The notes under the pieces: model-generated
What the model was told of the DNA's origin: nothing
Database searches by the model: none
The model's input: the letters and a program-made list of their open reading frames with translations, nothing else
In this document: positions 1 through 12,586 of the stretch, one piece after another
Position numbering within the stretch: position 1 is the stretch's first letter
How the letters are laid out: each line of letters opens with the position of its first letter
From: Trogon surrucura
Lineage: Eukaryota > Chordata > Aves > Trogoniformes > Trogonidae
Direction: 5' to 3'
Length of the DNA: 64,000 nt
Assembly: GCA_020746105.1 (NCBI GenBank)
Contig: CM036624.1
Span: forward strand, 22,590,084-22,654,083
Translations under genes and position numbers: made by a program

Positions 1-1429
1 TCACTAACATCTTCCTAAAGCAAGTCCTGGTGGGTACATTGAACATGAATTGTCCTGGTATTGAAGGCTTTAAAGCTGCAGCCAACAACTCCTTGCAAGT
101 GTGTAGAAGGATCCAGGGCAGGTTCTTCTCTTTCTCAAATGGCATCCTAGAAATGGTCACCTCCTGGAGATGGACACCTCAGTTAGATTTTTGTTAGCTA
201 ACACTTTTCACCTGGGACATTCATGACTAAGCCCCAAATGTATCTGCTGGCAGTGCTTACCCCTTGCTGTCATATTACTGGCACCTGGCCACACCCCTGA
301 GCAATGAAGCAGACAAAAGCACAGAAAAATTATGGGATGAACTCTTGGAGCAACAATACACTCACATTAGAGTTACAGACTCCTCATTTGCAAATCAGTT
401 CTAGCTGACACTATGGCAACCGGGCCACAAGACTCTTCCTTCTCCAAGGGGAGAGAAATTAGCACCATTCCCACAGCTCATTTTTCCATGCTCAGCACTA
501 AAAGCTTGATCAGACTACAATTATTTCATCTTTGACTTACAGCACAGGCAGGTTTCGAGGATCATCAGGGGGAAAAAAAAAGGGGGATGTCTCTTCAGCA
601 ACATCTCTCCAATGCTCTGCCTGAAAAAAAAATTTAAGAAGACAGATGTCAGAGTTTTCAGAAGGTACTCAAAGGACTTCTGAGCATGCAAGATGAAACT
701 GCAGATATTTTCTGAAGTTGGTTTTAAGAAGTGAAAGGCTCAGTCTATCACAGTACCACTTTTTCTATCCCATGTATTTCAAGAAGGAACAATATTTATT
801 CTCTAAAAGCTGTTTTGTAAGTATTTTCATCAAAAAAACAGAGGAAAGGAGCTAGTCTTTTTATATCACTTTTTTTTTCCTTCTCTCCTAGCACCTCTAT
901 CTTTCCCCTACCATTTTAGTATGGAAAAAGAGGAAAGGCCAGTGACAGACAAAAAGTTCATCTTGGGTTTGGTTTTTTTTAATTACATTTAAAAAAAATT
1001 CAGAAAGTAAAACATGTTTTTCCTCCCACAAAAAAGAAAAAAATCAGGTTTTTCCAAACCAAAATTTAAAAAACCTCCCATCAGCTTCCCTCACTGTGTT
1101 AACCTGTTTCTTTCTCCAATTAGGGCTCCACATCCAAAACCCTTCTAACAGAGGCATAACAAACCAACATTAAGCTCGTTTATTGTTACTTGCTAGCTCA
1201 AAAATTCCTGCTTTCCAGCTAAAACACCAACCTGCATTCACACCCTCAGAAGAGCCAGATCCAAGGTCACGATCCCTAATCCCAAAACCTCCTTTAATTT
1301 TACAGTCAACAAACCCATCACTGGTGAACGCCACTGAGATTATTTTTCAAGCAGCAGAGTGAAATTTCTTGCCTAATTGGAGGGCAAGCAGAAGCAAAAC
1401 CTGCGCAGGGCTTGCCAATAACCGAAATG
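1..1429. other. Non-coding, AT-rich, no gene seen
   Basis: AT-rich sequence with many short A and T runs and no open frame with plausible coding character. I recognise no exon, repeat family or RNA gene here. The window's left edge may cut a larger transcription unit, but nothing in the sequence shows one. Confidence 0.6.
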
Positions 1430-1730
1430 CCCGTCAGAGCACGGCACCCACCTCCATCCTCTCCTCCCACCCAGCACCTTGTGCCGCCGCCACACGCGGC
1501 TACTTATAGGAGATGCGCTTGTGGGCGGGGCTTGTCGCAACTGGGCGGGGCCTATTGTGATGGAGCGGGGGCTGCTGTGACGAGACGGGGCTGGCGTACA
1601 CACACACGCAGACGGCGGTCACCAAACCGCGACAAACTATCAGGGACATCTCTGCCTCCACTCCGCAGCGGGTTTGGATTCTCCACGTGATCTTCTGTAA
1701 GCGCGTGGTCCACATCGATGGCACCTACTG
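1430..1730 (-). promoter_or_regulatory. Isolated CpG-rich promoter-like patch
   Basis: A small CpG-rich island in AT-rich surroundings. It has two Sp1-type GC boxes (GGGCGGGGC at 1523-1531 and 1543-1551). Read on the minus strand these precede a TATA-like CTATAAGTA (around 1502-1509) by about 15-45 bp, the spacing of a leftward promoter with a start near 1475. No convincing protein-coding exon follows on either strand. It may drive a non-coding RNA or the first exon of a gene outside the window. A rightward promoter, or a CpG-rich enhancer, is also possible. Confidence 0.35.
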
Positions 1731-4700
1731 CCTCCCCAGTTTAAGGCAAAGCCAGGCTAGATGCCCCAGCCCTGCTCAGCACTTCACAGCAGTACTTGGC
1801 CCACGTTGCTATCTCTGAGTTAGGGGGTGCTTGGGCTGATTCCCTGGCTGGGGTGTTTGTCTCCACAGCACTCGAGAAATAAGAGGACTCCAAGCCAGCT
1901 CCTATGACAACTAAAGCCTGCAGTATTATGCCCAGAAGAATCCATGCTAAAACTTCTGGCAAGTCTCATCCAAGAGAAAAATTCCCCTGATACAGTCTGC
2001 AAAAGCTCAGTTTTGATTCACAAGTGCTGTAGATTTACCAGAAGAGATGGGAAGCACCGAGCATACCTTGACCAACTCCCCCCTCTGCACTGAGTTCTGC
2101 CACATGTTGAGTTTAAACTAAGTCGGCCACAAGCCTTCTGCATGTGAGTGTGGAAACTGCTCCATGGTGGCTGAAGCCTAGCCAGGGCTTTGGTAGGTCC
2201 TGCATGGTATTTCTCGGGCTTTCCACCCAGAAGCAATCATTAAAAGCTGTGCTTTTCGGCATCTGTGTTAGGAACTGGGAAACACAGCGTCTCCATGCTG
2301 TGATAGCTCACCTAATAATTTCATGTTCCCAGTAAAAAGGCTCTGTCTCCTTTGTCCCCAGAAGCAGTGATCAGATATGAAGGTAGAAGGACCAAGACAC
2401 CAAACAGGTCTCCATCAGCTCCACCGCCTGAGGCTGTCCTGTATAACCCTGGTAGGACAGACCCAGAATTCAATTGTTTTTGTGTCCTGGAGCAGGGCAG
2501 ATCAGGCACCAAGAGGATTTTGAGACAACTACTGTGCTCTCCTGAGAAAGTAGCATCTCCATTCTGCTTTACCCCTGGAAATACTCCAGCCAAATCATGT
2601 ACGAATTGCAGAGGTGTATCTGGGATGTACAGAAATTAAGTGACACCAACTGGTGCTATGGCTGTAGCTAAAATCTGTTTTCATTATAATGAGGTGAAAT
2701 AAAAAAAAGGCTTTATCTACTTGCAAAAACAGATAACATATATATGTATGTTGTCCTTCCCGAGAAAGATGAAAAAGGGACTTTCCTCCACAACTCCCAT
2801 GTAAGCATTGTGTCCCTCTGAAGACCATGTCCAGACTAAGTCATAGCCAATTATTTCCCTTCTACACAAATCAGGTTCTAACAAATCCAAGAACAGCTCA
2901 ATATTATCAGAGACCAGGGATGCCTGTTGGTGCCTGTTGCCTCTGGATGTTTTCAGAGCTGTGAATGTGCCACAGGAGCTGTGACCTGCGTGGAGCAGGA
3001 GACGAGAGTGCAGGCAGTGGGGAGAGGGGGTTAGGGCAGACAGAGAACACCAGCGGATGAGCACAGGGCTTGTTCTCCAGCTGCCACTGAAGCACCTTCA
3101 TAAGAAGCTCACCAGCTCCCAAACCAGCCCCATTTTACAAGCATGAGGTCTTTTTCATGTTATTTCAGGCACCATTTACTAAGCCACAGACGGCATCCAA
3201 ATTATTTTTTTTGCTTTTTTTTTTTTTTACAGACACACCAAGCCTCATTGCACACAGACACAGATTTACTGGAGAGGGGTTGGGAAGAGGATCGAGTCCC
3301 TGACTCATGCCCACACTTCCATTGTCTAATGGGGTACACGTGCAACGCTGCGGCATCAGTATGTCGTTTCCCAACTCACCCAGCCCTTACTGCAGACACA
3401 ATGTCTCTGATGAATTCTAGTGGCTTTTGTAGGAGAAGAGGGTTCATTTGAGGGCATTCAAACTATTTAAAACATACTACCCCATTCCTTTATGCTGCAA
3501 TGGCTTAGGAAATACTGCTGCTCTGATCCTGCACAGCACAGCAGATGCAGAGTCGGGAGCTTGGGTGCAGTTTTAAACCACTGCTGCAGATGCATCAGCT
3601 TTACTGGTTTCCTTAAGGTCTCTACCCTGTCATGTCTCACACAGCCCCCAATCAAAGCCAAGGGATGGATAAACAGCACAGAAACACTGCATATTCCTCC
3701 CCTTTCTGCATGACTGCCACGGGCTTGTCTTCTAGGTTTTCATAGCTCTCCCTGGGCTCAACCATTCATTTCATTGCTCCGTGCTTGGCCTTTCCTCTGT
3801 CCTCCCCATGTCTCCTCGCAGTTGGGGGTCACTGGAGCTCAAGCTGCAGAGCCTCCCCAAGACCCCATCCCTCATTCCCAACCCATGAGTCACTTCCTCT
3901 CTTCAAACCTCACCTTTAAACTTCCATTTTTCCTTTGCTTATGAGATTCACTCTATCTCCATGGGGGTTTTTGCTCTGTCCCGCCTTGTTGGTCCAGGCA
4001 GGAGTGCTGCTACTGGTTTCAGCAGCAAATGGAGGGGTGTGAAGACACCACATAAGCACACAGGGCTCAATCTGTGGAGATGGGCTGACCTGCACCAGCT
4101 GAAAATCTAAGCCATGTTGCTGTAGTCACTTGGGGTTTTGTTTCTCTCAAGAAAACATCATTACTGGATCAAAAGTTGATTGGAATGGAAACAAATCCAT
4201 CTAGAAAAAAAAAACAACCCACTTTTTTTCCCATTTTACATGCTTTGAAACTGGCACCTTTTCTATGATTTTTCATCAGTACTTTCTGTTGAAATTATTG
4301 TTATTTTTAGAAACCATCAGAAATATGATTTTCAGTAAGAAAATGTAGTGTCTGCCCAATAAAAGAACTGCTATCAGGATTTCAAAAAGTATAGTGAAAG
4401 ATCACCTGTAACTTCATAAAAAATGAAAGTATAATGTTAATGTAGTTCCATAAAATTTCATTTTAAAAGAACTTAAAAAAAATCTTGCCTGTGAAACACC
4501 ATAAACTTTTAGTTCATTGTAAAGTCATCCAAGCTGTGGTCTGGGGGTTTTGTTGTCCTGAGTCCTTGGCAACCATCAGCAGAGGGACTTCTGAATAGCA
4601 ACGTCCATCTGGGCCTTCTGGCTCAACAGTCTCTGCTGGACACATCCCCTGTGGCTCTGTCTCATTTAAAGCACTGACTCTTACATAGTGCCTTCATTCA

Positions 4701-7519
4701 AGTAATGCTTATTCTTCTTTCACTGTGTCAGGTATGAATGGGAAAGTCCTCTGTGGAAGCAGTGGATGTTAAATCAAAATCAGCAAATGCATGGCCAACC
4801 CTGGGATTTTGGCATCTATAATAAGCTGTATCTATGGCCAAAACAAAGATAATCCAACAGCCACTACTGTCTCTTTCAAAATGCCACTCCTGCTTTCAGC
4901 ATCCTCCTCTCAGACTCTTCTGACTTTGCACCCTCAGGTAACTGATGATGATGACAGTCAGTGCCACTTCCCCAAGGACTTGCCATCACCTTTCCTCCAT
5001 CACCGTGAGGATGATCACAAGATTCTTCCTCCTGCGGTCTTTTCTGAAGGCCCAAGTCTCCACCTGAACCTTTCCATTCAGGCATCTCTTCCAAGAAGCA
5101 GGACAGAGACACCTCTAGGAACTCAAGAGATAAAAGCATCCTTCTTAATTTATGCTGCCTTCTGACAGCAAGCTCAGACCCCACAGATGCTGCCCAAGGC
5201 CACATGCACAAGCTGGGAACTACAGCACATGCAGTGCAAGCTCGTAAGACCACCAGCCCAGGCCCTTGACCAAAACCCACCAGGCAATATTGGGATCTGG
5301 TGCTGCTTCTCTGGCTTGCCAGTGGCTCACAGACATCTTAGTTTTCTCCTCCTGCATGTTACACCAACTCTCCTCAAACACAATGTCCCAGCACCTTCCC
5401 CAGTGCGAAGTCATTTGGTCTAATGATCGTGCCTGGACTCTCCCTCATCGTCATCAGTTTGAAGGAGGCAAAGAGGGGAGGGAACAGCAAGCCCTGCCAG
5501 GGTCAGGAGCCTGCCCTCCCACGGATGCTCCTCTGTATGCCTGGTGACCATGCGCCTGAGACAAGGAGAGCGACAGATGGGGCTTGCTCCCATCCCTGCA
5601 CTCATGCCAGGGGAGCCTGATGGCACGAGTGCGTCTTCGCCGGCCCCAGCTCAGCAAGACGAAGATGAATTACTGAGGACAGCTGAGGCAGGAGGCAAAT
5701 GGCATCATGTTGAAGCCGAACAAGGCCTGTGACTGTGCACTGTGGGATCCTAAACATGCAGAGAGCAAAGGTCAGGAGAATGAGACACTCCTTGGTGGTG
5801 ATTTTCTTCCCACCCCTGTGTCAGGGACGTGGGACTGCTATGTCTGGAATGACCCAACGTACAGGCCGGAGGCAGTGGTCTGATGAATCACCCTGGGGTT
5901 CAGTGGTACTCGCAGTCAGGTTCTTGTTCTTCTCCAGGTTTCATCTGCCACGAGGACCTGGCATAATGCCCTTCCTACAGCTGGTCAGTATTTACAATGG
6001 ACCGATGTGGTGCAACCTGAAGCCAGGAGAAAAGTGCCTGCTGGCCATACTGCATCCTCACCAGGGCATCATAGGAGTTGCCACCAGGCAGCTAATTCAC
6101 TTTGCCACATCCACCCATGCCTGCTGGCCAGGGCCAAAATGGGAACTCAGGCATGGTAACACAGACATTTGCTTTCCATGAACAGGCACTGGGAGAAGGA
6201 GGCAGCCACGTTATTTTTTGTAGGCTGGTCATGAGGAGAGAGACAGCCTGCTCGGCAGGGAGCATTTGGGATCACATCTGCCTCTGTGACTTTGCAAATA
6301 GCCCTGATGCATCACAGCTGGCCCCCTCTACATGGACCTCTTTCCCCACTGAGGCCACCACTGTGTCAAAAGCCTTGGAGATGCTCCCAGGTATCTCCGC
6401 AGGTTTAAACACCTCTTGCCATGCTCTGCTGTCCACATGCCAGGACTTGGGTGGGGTCTCAGCAGCAACCAAGAGTGGGACGATGGCACAGCAGCAGCAG
6501 GGCCTTGCCAGACTACGAGAAAGGTCTGTGCATCAGATCAGCACAGAAAGTCCTTTTCCACAGATTTGCTGCTCAGTTGTCTCATGGATGAGCAAGACCA
6601 GCTGGGAGGAGGAGAGGCAGCCCTGTCACTGGATATATGTGCAGACCTCACCCCAATGAGCTGCCGCCCTGGCTACTTCCCTCCCTCAGAGGCTGTAGGA
6701 GATGTGCCTTTCTCACCTGTTCCAATTCCTTATTCTTATCTCATCTCAGGATTTAGGAATCAGGTAAGACCAGATGATGGAGTGCCAGCATCTTTGAGAT
6801 TTACCCTGGAGGGATGGCTGAGGAGAGAGGGGAGGCCCTGGGAATGTGGTGGCAGTCGATTTTATTCTGGGAGAGATGCCAAAGCTGAGCACAGCTGCTG
6901 AAACAGGGGGTTTCCTCAAGAACAGGCTGCTGTCCCACTGCCCCTGTCCTCAGCTGAACGCTGTGGGAAAGTGGGACAAGATTGTGCATCCCTATCCTGC
7001 ACTGGAAACCCTTCCCATCTTGGGCAGAGGCACCAATCCCCACCACCACTACTACAGTCAGGGCTGGGGCTGTGTAAGCCTTGCTGTCATGCTCATTAAT
7101 TACCCAAATAATTCAGCTCAGTGAGAAATGAATGAATTTGCTTTTCTGGTTATTGCCCCCAGCCAGGTTAAGGCATCTGGAAACAACTCCCACATTTTCA
7201 AGCTGAACTGAGTATAAAAGAACAAGTTGCAGCAGTGAAAGATCAGACTATTAAGTCACATGTCTTTCTGTTAATACAGTGCGTTACAAAAAAGGTCAGG
7301 AATCACATGGTTGAACAGGGAAACTGAGGCATGGAACAGCCAAGCAGCTTCCTCCAAGGGCACACAGCATCTCCGCAGCCTCATCTCCAGGACTGCCCTG
7401 ATCCCCTTGGCAGAAAGACTGGGAAATGCTCTTACTGAGCCAGCCTTGGGTTCTGTCCCGTGGGCAGCAGCAGGCAAAGCAGATTTGGGAGGGTATTGAG
7501 GACATACAGCCCTCAGGGC
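1731..7519. other. Non-coding, no gene seen
   Basis: About 5.8 kb of mixed-composition sequence without convincing coding frames. All open frames are short and change frame within a few hundred bases. A long pyrimidine tract ending in TTTTACAG at 3208-3231 resembles a splice acceptor, but no coding exon follows. The interval 4100-4520 is notably AT-rich. Confidence 0.55.
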
Positions 7520-7770
7520 TCGCGCTAGCAGAGCGGGTGAATTCCTTGAAGCCGCTGGATGCTTCTCGCAGCTGCAGAACAAATTCAATAACAATACTGT
7601 GAGCAATGCCTTTTTAATAGGCATGAGGTGAAAAGAACCCAGCGAGTCAATATTTGTGAATGAAAACAAAATAAGCCGAGCTGTTAGCACAGAGGAATGC
7701 AAGGGAGGCTGGGAGGTGGTTGGGATAATTATTATTTCATCTGCCAGATAGCGGTGGTCCTGCCTGCTCC
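7520..7770. promoter_or_regulatory. Candidate conserved non-coding element
   Basis: AT-rich patch with dense regulatory-type motifs. There is a SOX-like AACAAT at 7590-7595 and an inverted repeat ATGCCT/AGGCAT (7606-7611 and 7619-7624) around a TTTTAAT core. A homeodomain-type TAATTATTATT run lies around 7726-7736. The complex, non-repetitive sequence resembles conserved non-coding elements around developmental genes. It lies about 21 kb 3' of FOXD2. Conservation was not tested. Confidence 0.35.
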
Positions 7771-7934
7771 CTCCTCCTCTGGGCCTGCCCATGCTGCCTG
7801 TGCCGGAGGGAGGGCAGGGGAGAGGTGGAGATGGGGCAGAGAAGAGCAAATGTTTTGGCTGCAGCAGCATTGGGCGTGCGGCTGGGCTGGCTCAGCGCTC
7901 TGTCCGCCGGAGGGTGAGCGCTGCCCTAGCCCAA

Positions 7935-8035
7935 GTATTTAATGTCAGCGGCTGGAATGTGCTTAACACAACATTTTACAAGGGAGCATTAGTCAAGCAT
8001 CCACACTGACAGAGTGGGTCAGCGATAAGGAGCCG
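7935..8035. promoter_or_regulatory. Candidate regulatory patch with TEAD-like site
   Basis: Non-repetitive AT-leaning patch just right of the 7.5-7.8 kb candidate. It contains GGAATGT (7954-7960), the TEAD-type core, flanked by TATTTAATG and GCTTAACACAAC segments. Function is inferred from motif content only. Confidence 0.25.
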
Positions 8036-9589
8036 ACAGATGGGAGCTGCAGGCAGAAGGCTCTTGTTTCAGGCAAAAGAAGGCAAGGCTTGCAGGGGTG
8101 GTGCTGGCACAGGCTGGACAGGGACAAAACGGGCCAGGCAACCCCACTTCTGGTCTAGCTGCCCTGACAAGCATCGCAGAGCGATAGTGCTACACCGACA
8201 GTGGGGTCCTCATTTCTCATGCTCCCACAGTTATTGTGTGTGCTGTCTGAGAGCCCTCCTCCAGATCCTCTGCAACGTGGGATTTGGGGAAATCTGTCCA
8301 AAAGCCATTCCCTGCCACATGCCTGTGTTTGCAGAAGTACCACAGTGTGTTTGGCTGTCCACAGGTTTAAGGTACAGGTGGGAGTCTTTTGGTAACACAA
8401 CTCAGGATTTGCTCACTTGCAGCAGGGTCTCTCAAGACAGCTGCCTCCACCTGAGCCAGCACGATCAGTCCATGGCAAGGGGCATCCATCCCTAAACAGA
8501 GGAGAGAAATGTGCCACAGCCTCATAATCTCTCAAAAATTGGATTGGTGTAACACTAGCCAGCTTTGCCTGCAACCTGAAAATGACACTACCCTCCATCT
8601 ATTCCTAGAGCTATCCCTGTTCATTAGCCTTCTTGGCCCCCAGGCTTAAAAAAAATCCCCCAGTGTCATGACTCCTTAATAAGATGTCATCTTCAGCCAT
8701 GACAAACACGAGCGCTCAGTAAATAATAGCCCTGCCGTGTAATGTCATGCCTCTCCCATCTGTTGTAGCAATGACCATGCCTCACTCACCTGCCACCCTC
8801 TCCCAGCTGCAGCCGAGCCCAGCCAGTGCCACCCGGACCCCTGCAGCAGCTCAGCCCCTCCAACAGTTGCTGGACTGGGTTTTGGGAAGGGCAGGGTAGC
8901 CCTTCTGCAGAGGAGGGAATGTGCTGGGACACAGGTGGTGGTGTGCAATCCACCACGGGAGAGGAGGAATGTGGTCCTTCGGCACTTGGCCACCCCCTTC
9001 TCTGTTTCCCTCTTTCTATTCCCTTTCCTCGCTGCCGTAGCCCCAAGTCCCTCTGCTTGGTGCCTGCAGGCCCGTTTGAGCACCACCTCTCTGCTTTCAC
9101 TGCAAAACCATTTCCAAAAAGCTCTCCAAGCATTGCCTAAGGGAGAGAACAAAGCTGAAAAAGTTTGAAAAGCTCACCTCAGCAGTTTTGGAACAGTTTC
9201 TCTTCTCCCCGCCACCCTCTCCCACTAGGGAATATTGTGCCTCAGTTTACCCACCTACATGTCTGAATTAATGACCCAGAGCAAACCTGTTGCCATGGGG
9301 TGCGTTTTTCATGCAGGCTGGCTGTGGGCACTTAACTCTTCTCCCCAAAAATCCACCTTCTGTCTGAGACATAAAGAGGAGGCACCACCACAGAGCAGCT
9401 AAAACTCTGCACTGTAGCAGTAGTACTACTGTGCACTCTGCACAGTAGCTCCTGTTTCCCTTCTCCCCACCTCATGCCCGTGGCTGCCCCTTGGTGCAGC
9501 AGGGGCTGGAGAGGCAGAGGCATCAGGTTGAAGTTGCAGAGTGGGAGTTAATTAAAAAAAATAATTAAAAAAAAAATGTAAAATAAAAA
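8036..9589. other. Non-coding, no gene seen
   Basis: No coding exon or repeat recognised. The one stretch that stands out (8650-8770) is listed separately. The rest is GC-moderate sequence with only short open frames. Confidence 0.5.
8650..8770. promoter_or_regulatory. Weak candidate element with repeated TCATG/CATGAC motifs
   Basis: Contains four copies or near-copies of GTCATG or its complement (GTGTCATG, ATGTCATC, CCATGAC, ATGTCATG) within about 90 bases, in an AT-rich setting that includes CCTTAATAAG and AGTAAATAATAG. It could be a small enhancer, but there is no independent support. Confidence 0.25.
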
Positions 9590-9930
9590 TGGTATGGAGT
9601 AATCAAAGCTGTTTATAGGGACAGATTTCAAGTGTGTAATGTCCTCAGTCTGAAATGAAGGTGGAGACAGACACCGCCTTTATAAAATGCCTTTTTTGCC
9701 CCCTCCCTTTCCTGTGAAACTTGGGTTACACTGAGTGCGTAAAGGATAGCGGGACGTGGCAGTGCTGTTTGCCATGAAAACTAATAGGACCATGCCTGCT
9801 TTCATCAGGAGTGTAATCAGAGCCACGGATAATGTTTTAAAAGGCACAGCAGCTTCAAGTGCAAGCAGGGATTTATTAGTGAAAACGAAACCACGCTCGA
9901 GCCTTTGCAAGTCTTATTTTAAGAGCCTGA
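9590..9930. promoter_or_regulatory. Candidate conserved non-coding element
   Basis: Non-repetitive sequence starting with a TCF/LEF-like AATCAAAG (9601-9608) and a CCTTTATAAAATG segment. Further right are TGTAATCAG, GGATAATG and GATTTATTAG homeodomain-like sites. Complex AT-rich sequence of this kind is typical of developmental enhancers. No conservation data were available. Confidence 0.3.
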
Positions 9931-11261
9931 AGGAGAAAGGGGCGGGCTGGCTGGCTGGGCAGCCAGGGAGGCGGGGTGCCCAGTGACAAGGGCTCATGAC
10001 ACCACTGAGCTGCTATTCTTACTATCCCACTGGTTGTCTGCACAACCTCGGTCATGTCACTTAGCCTCGCCATGCTTTGTCTCTTCGCCCGCATATGGGG
10101 ACAAAAACCACTCCCCTTACAGCTCTACAGAGAGATTATACTTCTGTATAAGTAGAAGTCATGCTCCAGGGACACTTCCAGCTTCTGTAGTCCCTTTGGG
10201 GCCCCAGCAGGAGCCAAGGGAGTGGCAAAGGGGTCCCACAGGATCCTACAGGTTCGGAGAGCAGCTCTGGGATCTTTTCTCACTCTGGCACTGCCACGTG
10301 ACAACACAGCCACGCACAGTGGGTGGGGACAGGAGAAGAAGGAAAAAAACGTCCCAGTAAGTGGTCATAACAAGCATAACTGCATGCCCAGACTCCTAGG
10401 GTCTCTCGTTCTGCTAGAGACCCAAAGTCCATCCCATATTTGAGGTCCTTGGTTTCTGTTGTCTTGCAACAGGGGAGAGCAGTGACCCAGTGCCACCACT
10501 GGAAAGCTGAATTCCCAGTTTTCACTGGCTCTCAGTGCTCATAATGCTACTCAATAGATTCAAATATTCATCTCCTCTGTGCTGATGGACTGAGGATGTC
10601 TCACCAGTCAGCAACTAGGCTGGCAGAGGCAGCAGACACAATCTGCTCCTCTGCGTTCACGAGAGACCTGAGTATGACCTAAAAGTGCATTTGAAGCCTG
10701 AATTTGGTACTATGAGGAGAGGAGATCATGCTCCTGAGAGCATGACATGTTTAGGGTCGATTTCTCCATCCTGAGGACAGTGTGGCTGATCAGCAGGGCT
10801 GAGCTGGGCAGAAAATACAGTTCTGCATCTATTTATCTCTTTCTGAAAAGGGCTGAAACCTGCAAAGTGAGCAGTTCTGTTGGAGAGGGTTACATGGCCT
10901 CAGATGCCCTTGCCATCTGCACACATAAGAAACCCTCCATAAGGTTCTCATTTCCTCTTTACCTTTTTTATATAGCCCATAATAAGATCCCTAATTTTAA
11001 TGGACTGTATGGATCTCACTAGCAGGGAATGGCTTCAGCAGAGAGGTTTTAACCCTTTGTTTCAACAGGATCACCAGTGGAGCTTTTTGGTCCCTTGCTC
11101 AGTTCCACTGCAGGGGCTGGTAGGATTTCTGCAGGGACCTCCATCAAAGCCTGTTTCCTGCCAGGAAATGCTCAGGTGTAGGTGCTCTGCTTTGTGGCTG
11201 TGGGAACTCACACTTCTCCCCCAAATGAACCAGTACAAGAAAAAATGAAGCAGTAATTTGC
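9931..11261. other. Non-coding, no gene seen
   Basis: Mixed-composition sequence with only short open frames. No exon, repeat or motif cluster recognised. Confidence 0.5.
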
Positions 11262-11425
11262 CAAATTGGAAGATGTGGAGGGAGCTGGGCTTTTCTGGGC
11301 AGAGGAGAAGGCTAATGGATGGTTACAGGGAAAGTGGAGCCTCACTCTTCCTGGAGGTGCATGAGAGGCAAAGGATACAAGGCAAAGCAAGGGAAATTCT
11401 ACCTAGAATAATTCCTAGTGACAAG
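11262..11425 (+). mobile_element. Degenerate CR1 LINE remnant (3' region)
   Basis: The sequence follows the end of the CR1 coding region. It has a GGGAGCTGGG...AGAGGAGAAGGCT segment, then CCTCACTCTTCCTGGAGGTGC, AGAGGCAAAGGA and CAAGGGAAATTCT in the family's order. The match is partial and interrupted, so this is an old copy. No reverse transcriptase frame survives. The element reads on the plus strand and its 3' terminal part is missing. Confidence 0.5.
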
Positions 11426-12126
11426 AAATTTAGAAAAGCATGCAGAAGGGTGACTTCCCTGAGACAGTCCTCTAGGGAAAAAAGGAGCCTAAAGATATGA
11501 CACCAGCGGGGTGCAAGCGTTCTCAGCAGGGCGTCATGTCAGATCTACATCTGCATTAAAACCCAGTTAACAGCTTGGGTGGGAGGCAGGGGAGGACATG
11601 ACCCAGCCTGAAAGGTGTTTCAGCCTCCCTTGCTTGGGACACAGCTTGATTCGGATAGCAGCAGCCTGGCTGGGATTGCAGCTGGGGAAGGCAGAGCACA
11701 GGAGCTGACGGAGTCATTACAGCAGATGAGGGAAGGCTGAGCCAGGCAGCGAGGATGCACAGAGCACTTGTCAGAAGATCTGGGCTGGTTCCTGACAGCT
11801 TTTTTCTCCCAGAGCTCCTGGACAAGAGACAAAACGTGATTTCTTGCTCCTTCCACTCAAAGGAGGCTGCGAAAGTTTGATTTATGCTGAACACTCTGTA
11901 AAAGAAAAAAGCTTGGCTGTGGAACTACATTCAGCTCCCAGCCAGGAAAGCCTTGTATGGGATCCACAAGTTTTAACCATGCAAATTGAATTTGGGTCCA
12001 AACAGAGCCCTGTTTCATGACTTCTGCCTCTCCCTTTCTCGCTGCACAGGGCCAGGCTACCTCCTTCCTGAACAAGCCCTCACATCCATTCCCAGTGGTG
12101 GAGACAGGCTGGGATGCTGCACACAA
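11426..12126. other. Non-coding, no gene seen
   Basis: Short open frames only. No recognisable exon or repeat between the CR1 remnant and the pyrimidine satellite. Confidence 0.5.
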
Positions 12127-12523
12127 CTTCTTCTTTTCTTTTCTTTTCTTTTCTTTTCTTTTCTTTTCTTTTCTTTTCTTTTCTTTTCTTTTCTTTTCTT
12201 TTCTTTTCTTTTCTTTTCTTTTCTTTTCTTTTCTTTTCTTTTCTTTTCCTTTCTTTTCTTTTCTTTTCCTTTCTTTTTCTCTTCCTTTCTTTTCTTTTTC
12301 GTCTTCCTTTCTTTTCTTTTTTCTCTCCTTTCCTTTCCTTTCCTTTCCTTTCCTTTCCTTTCCTTTCCTTTCCTTTCCTTTCCTTTCCTTTCCTTTCCTT
12401 TCCTTTCCTTTCCTTTCCTTTCCTTTCCTTTCCTTTCCTTTCCTCTCCTCTCCTCTCCTCTCCCCTCCTCCCCTCTCCTCCCCTCTCCTCCCCTCTCCTC
12501 CCCTCTCCTTCCCTCTCCTCTTT
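12127..12523. repeat. Pyrimidine satellite, (CTTTT)n to (CCTTT)n to (CTCCT)-type
   Basis: About 400 bases with one purine (G at 12301) on the plus strand. Four blocks can be seen: near-perfect (TTTTC)n from about 12131 to 12247, a degenerate transition to about 12327, near-perfect (CCTTT)n to about 12441, then a 10-bp C-rich unit (CTCTCCTCCC-like) to 12520. C content rises block by block. The long open frames through it on both strands (Phe/Ser/Leu-rich or Lys/Arg/Glu-rich) are products of the repeat, not genes. Confidence 0.97.
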
Positions 12524-12586
12524 TGCAAGGCAGAGCCAAACACACCACAGCTCCATCTTTCACTGAGATGATTCCCAGCTGCCAAA

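Noticed and set aside
1669-1725. Short exon-like reading frame (VIFCKRVVHIDGTYC) next to the 1.5-kb CpG patch
   Set aside because: Only about 20 codons, no family I recognise, and no convincing donor; insufficient to call an exon.
3200-3240. Pyrimidine tract plus TTTTACAG resembling a splice acceptor
   Set aside because: No open exon with a donor follows in any frame; T runs ending in CAG are common by chance in AT-rich DNA.
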